From contig JALGPY010000009.1 in the NCBI GenBank assembly GCA_023055425.1, positions 52,452,616 through 52,516,615 of the forward strand: a stretch of 64,000 nt of DNA, given 5' to 3'. Both the position numbers and the translations under genes were made by a program. This document shows, piece after piece, positions 45,550-54,879 of the stretch. The notes beneath the pieces were generated by a model. The model had not been told where the DNA came from, ran no database searches, and saw nothing but the letters and a program-made list of their open reading frames with translations. Position 1 is the first letter of the stretch. Each line of letters opens with the position of its first letter. Origin of the DNA: Linanthus parryae (taxonomy: Eukaryota; Streptophyta; Magnoliopsida; Ericales; Polemoniaceae).

Positions 45550-46023
45550 CTCAACACGGGACTTGTAGGGACATAGTGGTTTGGAGGCTAGAGTAAGGTC
45601 CGTCGCGCGCGAACGTCAACCAAGATCGCGCGCGACCCTTTGTAACTGCTTTGAGAGACTTAATGACCACGTCCCATAAACCAGGTCGATCTCATAACGG
45701 TCTCCGGTATCTGCGGACACGTGCGTAACGTTCCCTATATATACGGTCGAACGTGCCGTTACAGGTCTATCATTTAGCCGCCATTTATGGTGCATTAACC
45801 CCTCACAACAGTCACTTCCCCACTATATATAGGAATGTTACCCCTCCATGACAGAGGTTCTTCTTCTGAGCTCTCTTGCCATCATTAAGCTGTCTTTCTC
45901 TCTCATATAGTTGCCACTGCTCACTCTCTCCCTACTCACTACCTTACACTTCTCTTTGTTCATGTTCTAATCCCCTAGTTTAGGTGTACACTTGGATCTC
46001 TCCTTGGTATTTCCTTGTACACA
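45550..46023 (+). repeat. Tat-1 3' LTR, right part
   Basis: Resumes at CTCAACACGGG after the Athila-like insertion and runs to CCTTGTACACA, including the GC inverted repeat (45602-45636) and the CTATATATACGG promoter box. Confidence 0.9.
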
Positions 46024-46212
46024 CTTTCATTAACCTTGCTATTTTTCTAAGGGAGAATTACAAGAAAGTGAAAAGTGCAAAAAATAAAATAATTAAAAAA
46101 CTAACATACGGGGATTAGCCAAATCCTTATCGCTCATTGTGAATCAAACTTCGTAATATTTTCCTTGAAATCTTGTTTGACGAAGTACCTCACTTCACCG
46201 GACTTGATAATA
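46024..46212 (-). repeat. Flank of Tat-1: LINE 3' fragment, first copy
   Basis: Repeated at 46732-46918. On the minus strand it reads the end of a LINE RNase H domain (EVRYF..QDF) and an AT-rich 3' region. Confidence 0.65.
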
Positions 46213-46918
46213 GTTACTCGTCCACTTGGGGGTTGCGAGACAGGGCCACCCGCGATGCTAAACACGGGACTTGTAGAGACATAGTGGTTTGGAGGCTAGA
46301 GTAAGGTCTGTAGCGCGCGAACGTCAACCAAGCTCGTGCGCGACCCGTTGTAACTTCTTTGAGAGACTTAATGACCACGTCTCATAAACCCGGTCGATCT
46401 CATAACGGTCTCCGATATCTGCGGACAGGTGCGTAACGTTCCCTATATATACGGTCGAACGTGCCGTTACAGGTCTATCATTAAGCCGCCATTTATGGTG
46501 CATTAACCCCTCACAACAGTCACTTCCCCACTATATATAGGAATGTTAGCCCTCCATGACAGAGGTTCTTCTTCTGAGCTCTCTTGCCATCATTAAGCTG
46601 TCTTTCTCTCTCAGATAGTTGACACTGCTCAGTCTCTCCCTACTCACTACCTTACACTTCTCTTTGTTCATGTTCTAATCCCCTAGTTGAGGTGTACACT
46701 TAGATATCTCCTTGGGATTTCCTTGTACACACCTTCATTAACCTTGCTATTTTTCTAAGGGAGAATTACAAGAAAATGAAAAGTGTAAAAAATAAAATAA
46801 TTAAAAAACTAACATACGGGGATTAGCCAAATCCTTGTCGCTCATTGTGAATCAAACTTCAAATGTTTTCATTGAAATCTTGTTCGCCGAAGTACCTCAC
46901 TACAGCGGACTTGATATT
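46213..46918 (+). repeat. Tandem duplicate of Tat LTR end plus flank
   Basis: Begins CTCGTCCACTTGGGGG, matching 27742 onward, runs through the rest of a Tat LTR (to about 46731) and repeats the flank to GGACTTGATA. The counterpart unit is 27741-27788 plus 45555-46212. This second LTR lacks about its first 95 bp and has no internal region, so it arose by duplication and not by insertion. Confidence 0.85.
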
Positions 46919-49900
46919 TGTTACATCTGAGAATTTATGGGCATGTTGCAAAATATTTTGGGAAGATGTTTTCCAGATGAAAGACCATGTTAGGAGTTCA
47001 TGGATGATTTTCACACGGTCAGTTACCACCATCACTCCTGATTTAGGTTCCATGTGAAGCCAACGGAGTGCTCGAAGAAGCGTTGTAGCCTCGGCTGCAA
47101 GAGATGACTAGCTCTGAAAATGAAAAAAAAATCTTTGCTGCTGCGAACTCCTGCAGTTATGTAGAAAATTCAATTCATGTACTTTTCTAGGGTCGACAAT
47201 CCCAAGTTGCATTGATTGTGCAGTAGGCACATAAATAATGGATTTGAGTGTTGTCATTGTTATTGAAAGAGAAGATTGGTCGGTTTGGGTGAAGATCTGG
47301 CTGTTTAGGTGAGAAGGGTGTTGAGAAGCTAATATGGAGATCTGAAGTGCGTGTAGTGAATCAACGACACTTTGAACTTTATTGTACGTAGCCGCTGGAT
47401 TCCTGTTAAGCCAGATATGTAGAGTTTGAACAAAATATTTTTTTCTCCTCCTCATTCGGTAGCTGTGAAAGCAAGGTGGTGATGGTTTGGTACGGAGATG
47501 TGCTAGATTGTTACTAAAAGTCAAGACCCGGAAGAGAACCCCGTCAAATATGCAATACAAAGACACATCCAAAGAAAAGGTGGCGAAGATGTTATGTGTG
47601 AGTGGCGCATCTGGAGCATTCAAACAAGGTGACAATCTTCAAGTCTTACGTTTTCCATACGTGGGATGACATTAAAAGCAAGCCTGCATCATAAGGTTGT
47701 AAGCCTTGGAGAGTTGGATCCAAGGGAATATCTCGAGTGATCTTTATAACCTGTTGTGTCTCATGCAGTATGTTTGCCGCCAGGGCGAGAGGAGAAGTGG
47801 TGAGCTAGCGGAAAAAGGTAGCAAGCCGACTTACCTATGAAGAGTATGGATTTTATATGTTCCCATACTAGTTTATCAAGTACAATATCGTAAGGGGTGT
47901 AGATTGTGGAAACCTTGGCTACTCTACCTTCATAAAAATACTTTAACAACATGGTTAACTATTCATGTTTGTTATGTTTGTAGAAGTTGAGGGTTGGATT
48001 TGTGATGGTCGTGTAGAGGTTGAAAATGGTGCACACAGTGGTGTTCGTGTTGTAGTTGTCATGAAAATGGTGGATTGTTTTCCCATCGCCTTGGGCCCAC
48101 ATTTGACCTTTAGAGTTCTTTGTCCCAAAAATGCTTTTCCATCCTCAAGAGGCGTTGGAAGCTTTAAAAGCTGAGGAAAAGGATGTTTATGAAGGTGTTT
48201 TCTCGTCATAAACTTTGAGAGAATTGAATGGGGTCTCGGCTGAATCCTATCAGTCATTTCAGCTAAAAGAGCTTGATTGAGGTTTTGAGAGATTGGAATA
48301 CTAATCCTCCTTATTCAGTCGGTTTACACATATCAGCCAACCTTTTCCAATGAATACCAGTTTATTTTACTCCCTTCCAAAAAGAAGCTGGATAGAATCT
48401 TCTGAAGCTGATTCAGGAATCATTGAGTAGCTCAAAACACAAAGAAACTGTAGATAGAGATCGAGCTGAGGAAAGCAACACATCGACCAACGAAAGAGAG
48501 GATATTTAGTTTCCAATTCTTGATCTTGTCCTTAATGCGGTATAGAATGCCTTTGAAAATCTCTCCCTTTGAGAGTCTGGAGTGCACTGTGCAGCCCGTG
48601 TATTTGATGGTCTTGTCCCTTATACTAGCCGATAAAGATGCTTGAAGAAAAGCAACATCCGCATGCGACCAGAGGGTAGTCCCAGTTCAAGGGCGGCTAT
48701 GACAAGGTTGTGTGAAATGTAGATCATACCGAAGCCTCTTTTGTTTGGTTTAGGTAAAGTTTGGAAAGCGTGCCTTTCCCTTCGCGAAAGCATGAACCTT
48801 TATTTACCAAAAAGCACTGGCTTGAATGGATATCGAAAAGCTCCCTTGGCACGAACAGTCTTGCGTATGACCCGGAAATCTCGAGATGAGACTACCGAAT
48901 CGCAACTTTGGTAACCACATTTGCCTTCGGCTAAGCGACCTTGAATTTATTCATACGATCGAAGAATGCCCCTTGTTACCCAGCATATCCGACTTAACCC
49001 ATAATACGCTCACTTGGGGACTTCTTACTAAGGCATTTTCATCAGCGAAAAACAAGCCGCCCAAAGCGGAACTGTGGTGGTTGGTCGAATGCAAAGCTTT
49101 TCTTTTGGTTTATGAGTGTGATCGATTCTGCAAAGGACTAAGGGAAGGGTAAGGTAACTCAGTAACAAATATGAACTCATTCTTTATTTAACAAGTACTC
49201 TCAGAGGGAGTACGCCAGCTGCTGGTTCCGGGGCTTTCAGTTCAATTGGATTGGGAATACATAGTTTCCCCCAGTTGCTATGGGGAAGAGGTTTACAGTT
49301 GAAATGAAACTACAACAGGAAATATCTTAAGAGAAGAAGATGTTCATATCCTCCATGTATTTCGTGTGTATCTCACAGGTGGATTTAAAAAGGCCATGAA
49401 CTCACCACAGGAGCGAGGCCCCCTTTTTCTTCGCTCTTCTCGAACCGGTCTAGAATGGACAAATTGGGATGTGAAAACCGATGCAAGATAGATCAGTAGT
49501 CAGGACTGTTACGGTATCCAAGACTCAGTATCCCATTCTCTATTCGAGTTTTGTGAAATTTGGATTTTTGATGATTGATGCGTTAAACTGATTGACATCA
49601 GAACTCGTCCGGTGTGTGAGAAAGCTTGAGAATGTTGGTGTGTGAGCACTTTTATAGGAGAAACGAGTCGTCTGCAAAGAAAAGATGTGAAACTGGAAGA
49701 GCCTTCCTACTAATAGTGATTCCCCGACAATGGCCTCTGTCACTTAAGCCCCGAAGAGAAGGAGAAAGAACTTCCATTATAATAATAAAAACATACATGC
49801 CTAAAGGATCCTTTTCTAAGACCATTGTGAGGTTGAAAAGTGGGTGATGGCTTGCCGTTGGTGATAACTGCATAGCTGACAGGTGAGATACACTGGTAAA

Positions 49901-51000
49901 TGATGTTGATCAAGCTTGAAAACAAAGAAAGAGTATTTGAATGTAGTCTTCTTCTTATGTGATGGAGAAGCTCATGTGCTAGCAATATATTATCGGATAT
50001 CAATCTACCCTTCAATGAACACACTTCGGTTTTCTGATACGAGCGATGAGATGGCCGTTTTAAGCAGGTTTTCCAGAAATTTAGATTTGACTTTATAAAT
50101 AGTGTGCAGAGACTGATTCGCCTGGAATCTCCAAGTGAAATGGTCTCCTTGGTTTTTGGGATGAGTAAATGTAGGTAGCATTGACTTCTCGTAACATATG
50201 TAGTCTATTAAGGAAATAGAGAACTGCAGTTGTGATATGTGGCCCCGTGGTGTCCCAGTATTCGTGCAAGTCATCCGGTCCAGGTGCCTTGTTGGCCTGC
50301 AGCTGAAACACTGCATTGTTTATCTCTTATCCAATCAAAGGAAGATCTAGTCTTCTACGAGCATCCCATGTCATCACACTCAATTATTATGGCGGTAGAT
50401 CGATGGATCAGAGAACTTCTTCAGTTGTTCAGCCCCTCCTGAGAGCTTTGTTTGTTGGAATGCCTAACGATGGACCAATAGCGTCTCCCAATTGCGGTAA
50501 GGAGAGGTTCTTGGGTTAGCTGGACTCGACCAAATCTTGGTCAAACATCCTTTCATTTTGATGGGTTTGTCCGTCAAGGACAAGGAATAGGTGGGAGTCT
50601 TTTGGGATTACGGTGGAGTCGTTCTTGCCGCCATTTCTTACAGTTTTGGTGCCGTCATCTCGGTCGAAGCCAAAGCCCTCCTTCTGATCTTACACTCTCC
50701 TATACCATGAGCCTTGCAACAAAATGTGTTTTGGCAATTGTTTCTTGGTGATTCAAAGCTTTTGGGGATCCACGATCCCATGGCGTATCTAGCCCACCAT
50801 TTCAACATGTCATGCGTTACTTTTTTGTGGCTAAATTTGAACACACTAATAGGCAGGGCAACATGGCTGTAGATTCTTTTGCAGCCCATGACCACACTTG
50901 TTAGTCTTTTCAAAGTTTTCAGTACCAGGTGGAGATGCACCTGACTATCATTAGTCTTTTTAGAAAGAACTCGCTGGACCTTATAGGACGCCATGAAATG
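46732..51000 (-). pseudogene. Decayed LINE (non-LTR retrotransposon) ORF2
   Basis: Minus-strand remnants in proper order: RT start with FQLQANKAPGPDDLHEYW (about 50250-50310), EGRLISDNILLAHELLHHIRR (about 49960-50020), the catalytic FFADDSFLL (about 49655), the thumb/connection region (about 48270-48780, with GRCVAFLSSISIY and ALELGLPSG), LLAEMTDRI (about 48255) and an RNase H part (AEATTLLRALRW and VVVTDRVKIIHELL, about 46860-47100). Many stops and frameshifts split it, and an unrelated insert sits at about 48790-49540. ORF2 of such elements nicks DNA and reverse-transcribes its mRNA in the nucleus; this copy is dead. Regions right of 50330 are recognised only weakly. Confidence 0.85.
48790..49540. 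other. Insert in the LINE, possibly of organellar (mitochondrial) origin
   Basis: The LINE reading is interrupted by about 750 bp of higher, even GC content without LINE or LTR features. Its style (blocks such as AGCACTGGCTTGAATGGATA and GGGGAAGAGGTTTACAG) recalls plant mitochondrial intergenic DNA. An 88-codon plus frame (48886-49152) has no recognised family. The assignment is a guess from composition and texture. Confidence 0.3.
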
Positions 51001-51328
51001 TACTTTGTAGTCGTTTATCCTCCTTAGCTTAAGGATAGTAGATGTTCAGGGTCAGGCTTTTATGTCCCCCATTTTTACGGGTTGGGAGCACGCCATTTTG
51101 TCTCAATAACACGCGGGGTTATGTTGTCCTACCAGGCTAGCACGATGGAAGATTCTTTAAAAACCATGGGAAGACCTGATGTCAATGAGAAAATGTCAAA
51201 GTCAGTCACGTGCCGACTGGCATGACTAATCTTGTCGAAAAAATTCAAATGGTCTCATATTTCAATAGTTATTATTATTAATAAAACAGAAACACAAACA
51301 CAATCTTCATGAATTCTTTAGTTATTTG
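51001..51328. other. Spacer between LINE and hAT element
   Basis: May include eroded 5' LINE sequence; nothing secure. Confidence 0.4.
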
Positions 51329-51336
51329 TTTGGAGC

Positions 51337-52168
51337 CCTAGTTAGTAAATATTCCGAATTTTTCCGTTTAATACCCGTCCGTACGTATAAATGAAAAATA
51401 CTTTCGTATTTCGTACTATTGCTGGACTTAATGAAAAATACTCGAATTTTTGAGCAAAAAAGTTTAATACCCGTATTTCACGTTTTAACGTACAATACTT
51501 CCGAATAAAACTTCTTGAAAACAATATTGCAGTGAAAATTATCATACAAAATAGTATAACTTATAGTAACTAGTTATTATTAAATATTTTCTTACTATTT
51601 GTCTATTTAAAATATTTATTGTTATAAATATTTACTAGTATTATTATAAAAGTTTGAAAATATTAAGTTAAAATAACTATAATTTTGTATATGTGTGTGT
51701 ACATGCATTTTGAGTCTTATGTGTTATATTATTAAGTTATAAAATAATACATGTTTAAGATTAGGGAATGCGTAGTAACTTTTTTTTTACAAAAGTAGTT
51801 TGAATAGTATGATATTATTTTACATAAGTAATTAGTTATGAGTAAATAATGTAAATATCAGAAATGATAAACAATTGAGTACATGTTTTACAAATTTTTT
51901 TTATTTTTTTATAAAAGTGGGAAAAGATGGCAATGTGTGACACAAATAACTCATTGTATATGCTAAAATATTGAGAAATGCACCCGTATTTTTAATTCCG
52001 AATGAATAACTAGTATACGAACTATATACGTACGTATATAAAACTCGAAAAAATCAAACTACGTATATTTAAGCCGAATTTGTACTAACGTATTTTTAAC
52101 TTAAAATCGTATAATACACGTACGTACCATATCGCGTTTTATTTCCGTCCCGTATTTTACTAACTATG
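51337..52168. mobile_element. Non-autonomous hAT element, 832 bp
   Basis: Left end CCTAGTTAGTAAATATTCCG and, on the opposite strand, right end CATAGTTAGTAAAATACGGG; inner blocks such as CGTACGTA repeat on both sides. Perfect 8-bp duplication TTTGGAGC at 51329-51336 and 52169-52176. AT-rich and non-coding. The 8-bp duplication and CA-type terminus point to hAT. Confidence 0.8.
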
Positions 52169-52176
52169 TTTGGAGC

Positions 52177-52931
52177 AAACTGAAGTTACAACTTACATGT
52201 AGGTCAACTAGAGCTAGTGAGATGGTGACCAAAAGTGGGAGCTGAGAAATAGTCTAATTTGAGATCTTTTTCTTGAAAACAAATTTAATTCGAGAATTGT
52301 TGTACTTGAGAGCGCCTATATATCACACTTGTTTGGTACAATTTTGAAAAGAAAGCTATTATTTTCTTCAATGTAGAACAGGAAATCATATTGAAGCTCG
52401 TGTCATATACGAAACTCTCGTATCATTGTAAGAGATAACATCCTCATATTTCATATTAATACAACTTGAACAGTCACGATCCAGAAAACTGTAGCTTGTA
52501 TTAGCAAACCAAAGAAAAATTACAAAACAGATGATCCAAGAGGAAAAGTCAGACAAACAAAATTTAAAAATTATCTGGATGATAGAGTTGTTTTACACAT
52601 AATAATTCTCTTATTTCAATTGAGTTGTAATTCCTGATTTGTCAAATACACCATCTTGCATCTTTCATAAAGAAAAGTGTTAAATAGTTGAATAATCAAA
52701 TTGATCAGTAATAAGTTTGGGTTAGGTATCCATTATATTCCAAAATATTGGTAAGTCGTCTTCGAAAACGAATTTGCCAACGAAACTGAGCTTTCTATTT
52801 ATTGGAGCAATTTTAAAGTGTCGGAGCGAAGTTTGAGTGCTACAACCATTCAATATTTTTGGGTGACTAAGGTTTTAACAAAGTTATGTGTCAGATCATT
52901 GGCCTATTGAACGCTTATTTGTTAGTATCTG
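52177..52931. other. AT-rich intergenic DNA
   Basis: No gene or repeat recognised. Confidence 0.5.
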
Positions 52932-52943
52932 AATCACGCGTTT

Positions 52944-53031
52944 TGCTGGCATTGGGGTGGTAGCTCAAGTGGTAGAGCATTGAAAGTCCCTGCATGAGGT
53001 CACGGGTTCAAGCCCCGTTGACGACAAAAAA
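52944..53031 (+). mobile_element. Ultrashort tRNA-derived SINE, copy 2
   Basis: 88 bp: an A-box-like TGGTAGCTCAAGTGG, central CCTGCATGAGGTC, B-box-like GGGTTCAAGCCCC and an A8 tail. Flanked by AATCACGCGTTT (52932-52943) and AATCATGCGTTT (53032-53043), an 11/12 match, which marks target-primed insertion. It is not a functional tRNA: no acceptor stem pairs. Confidence 0.78.
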
Positions 53032-53104
53032 AATCATGCGTTTACCGAAAGTTAAGTTTTTTCTCTTTTTGAGGGTAAAATGAAATTAGAAGAATCTACG
53101 AAAT

Positions 53105-53520
53105 TTTATCTGCAGTTAAGGCTCTTTGCAGCCACATGAGGATCTCTAGACCATTCCTCTACTCCATTGATTACCTTGGCGTGGTAGGGGAGCTCATGAG
53201 CGGTCACATTTGCTTGTCGAGGAACATATCTCTAGATGACTGTATCGAGATCTTGAATCTTTCTCTACACATCTTAGCCGATGAACTGGATTATCGACCG
53301 GTCGTCTTCTGCATTCCTCTTTGAGCTCTTAATATGTCTGATTAGAAGTTTGGCTTCTCCTTCGATGATGAGCTTGTGGATGTTGGCATCTCTTCACCCA
53401 GTTTCCCCACAGTAGATTGGTTGCTTTGACTTTAATGATGTTCCCATGACGATCTCGGAGACCGACGATGACGTCGGCACGCCGAGGGTAGTACTATCAA
53501 ACTCCATCGAAGTTTAGCTT
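53105..53520 (-). pseudogene. RNase H-like (RVT_3 type) pseudogene fragment
   Basis: On the minus strand, in shifting frames: KLNFDGV near 53510, ETVMGTSLK-like RD-x-x-G segment, HKLIIEGEAKLLIRHIKSSKRN (53330-53395), then RYVPRQANVTAHELPYHAK near 53190. This is the order of the RNase H-like domain found in LINE tails and in small plant genes of the reverse-transcriptase-like family. Several stops. It may be the end of another LINE. Confidence 0.65.
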
Positions 53521-53561
53521 TTCAAATATGGCCAGCGGTGCTTCTCATCGGTTTTCACTAT

Positions 53562-53660
53562 ATTTTTTTTAGAATTACATATAGGCGAGATTGAAACCGG
53601 AATTTCATGCAGATATTTCAAATACTTTACAACTGAGCTAGCTACCCATGTGCACTTTGA
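53562..53660 (-). mobile_element. Ultrashort tRNA-derived SINE, copy 3
   Basis: 99 bp on the minus strand: GGGTAGCTAGCTCAGTTG (A box), ATCTGCATGAAATTC, CGGTTTCAATCTCG (B box) and an A-rich tail. Perfect 10-bp duplication TTTTCACTAT at 53552-53561 and 53661-53670. Aligns along its length with the SINE at 52944. Confidence 0.8.
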
Positions 53661-53670
53661 TTTTCACTAT

Positions 53671-54642
53671 TTAATATAACTTGTTAACGTTCCTATCACA
53701 TATTTTCTACCATCCTTTGACGGTTAGTGTTCCAGACTGTTTATTTTCTTTCTATTGATGAGCATTAGATTGGGAAAGTTAGCCACTAATCACATCCAAA
53801 TTTCTTGGCCTGCCACTTTGTCTTGTTTTGACTGCCCTTTGCCATTCAATTTGGATTGGAAATAGAAAAATGATTATTAATCAACCGGAAATTTTCTTGA
53901 TCTCTTCAGGATCTATGGTATGACTTTTGCCACAAAGTAATTGGACCAAGGGTGTTTGGGATTATTTTTTTTAAAATCTGAAACGAGATTAAAGTTCTAA
54001 AAAATATGGTTACGCACTAGAAATTATAAACATCTATCATTTACATATTTCATGAAGGCACATGAAATGTGAAAGTCATAACGGTGAATGTTGACCAGTA
54101 ATATAATATATAAAATCTACCATCACAAACCGTGTTAACTTTGATGGAATACTCTAAATATTGATACTCAAAAAACAAAACAAAAAAAACACAAACCGTG
54201 TTAACTTTGATGGAATACTCCAAAAATTGATATTCAGAAAACATCCACACGTCTAGAAGATGATAAAAAGCATTCAATTTTTTGTCATTTAATTTTTTGA
54301 CAGGAGATATATTAACATTACTACCCACCAATGTCCCCCACCATTCTAACAGGTGCTCACCACTACTATTTGCGCTCTTGCTGCTGTGCTGGAGACAATT
54401 TTCAGTGCCTCCAACAACATTTAACAAGAACCAATGTGACACACACAGTCTACAGGCTCTGCACTAAAAGGTTGACAACCGCATTTTTTGTGATTATTAA
54501 ATGAAGTGTTCTCCACTATATTAAGGTTGTCTCTCAACATCTATGAGTAAAAAAATTGGGTGTGTCTAGTGTGGGTCCGGGGGCCTGCCTTGCAATTTTT
54601 TTTCGGTGCCCCCCCTACCGAACAAAAAACACGGAAAATCAT
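53671..54642. other. Intergenic DNA with a 52-bp direct repeat
   Basis: ACAAACCGTGTTAACTTTGA begins both copies (54125-54176 and 54191-54242); they differ at about five positions. No gene. Confidence 0.55.
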
Positions 54643-54676
54643 GGGGTGGTGACCGGTTCTAGCAGGTCACCACCCC
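54643..54676. repeat. Perfect 12-bp stem inverted repeat
   Basis: GGGGTGGTGACC (54643-54654) and GGTCACCACCCC (54665-54676) with a 10-base loop. It lies just beyond the 3' end of the FAR1-type gene and before a run of GGATAAAAA repeats. Confidence 0.9.
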
Positions 54677-54680
54677 CAGT

Positions 54681-54821
54681 GGATAAAAACGCGCAGATTT
54701 GGATAAAAATACAAAGAAACTGATTCAGAATTATCCAGAATTCACATCAGTGGATAAAAACGCAAGGAACCGGATAACACAGTAAATGATCAGACAAAAA
54801 GGGACAAATAACGGATAAAAA
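54681..54821 (+). repeat. GGATAAAAA repeats, left side of the FAR1-type gene
   Basis: GGATAAAAA occurs at 54681, 54701, 54752 and 54813; the one at 54701 extends to GGATAAAAATACAAAGAAAC, nearly repeated at 58120 on the other side of the gene. Confidence 0.7.
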
Positions 54822-54879
54822 TGTCAAGGTACTTAACATTCCCAACACGTCTTGAAGAGTTTTGGTCACCCATTCCCTC

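Larger units (their letters stand above)
16003..46023 (+). mobile_element. Tat-type Ty3/gypsy retrotransposon (Tat-1), decayed, hosting nested insertions
   Basis: The outer element of the nest. It has a 5' LTR (16003-16610), PBS, gag-pro, part of pol, an antisense plant-mobile-domain ORF and a 3' LTR split into 27648-27788 and 45550-46023. Flanks TTTTC (15998-16002) and CTTTC (46024-46028) agree at 4/5, and the two LTRs, without the insertion, are 608 and about 610 bp and differ at roughly a tenth of positions. Gag and pol carry several stops and frameshifts. RNase H and integrase are absent, lost where the Copia element sits. Tat identity comes from the gag block around MPNHAGYKEPKWEKF, the RT block and close similarity to Tat-2 at 59540. 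Confidence 0.85.

Noticed and set aside
46213..46731. An independent Tat solo LTR insertion
   Set aside because: It lacks the LTR start and is joined to a repeated flank, so a tandem duplication explains it better.
47108..47635. Separate 175-codon minus-strand gene
   Set aside because: Content fits the degenerate zinc-finger-to-RNase H part of the LINE in a chance open frame.
51327..52176. Mutator-like element with a 10-bp duplication TGTTTGGAGC
   Set aside because: The 8-bp version leaves ends CCTAGTTAG and CATAGTTAG that agree with each other and with hAT rules; the extra TG is part of the right terminus.
52957..53020. Functional tRNA gene
   Set aside because: A and B boxes are present, but no acceptor stem pairs, an A tail follows and target duplications flank it; it is a SINE.
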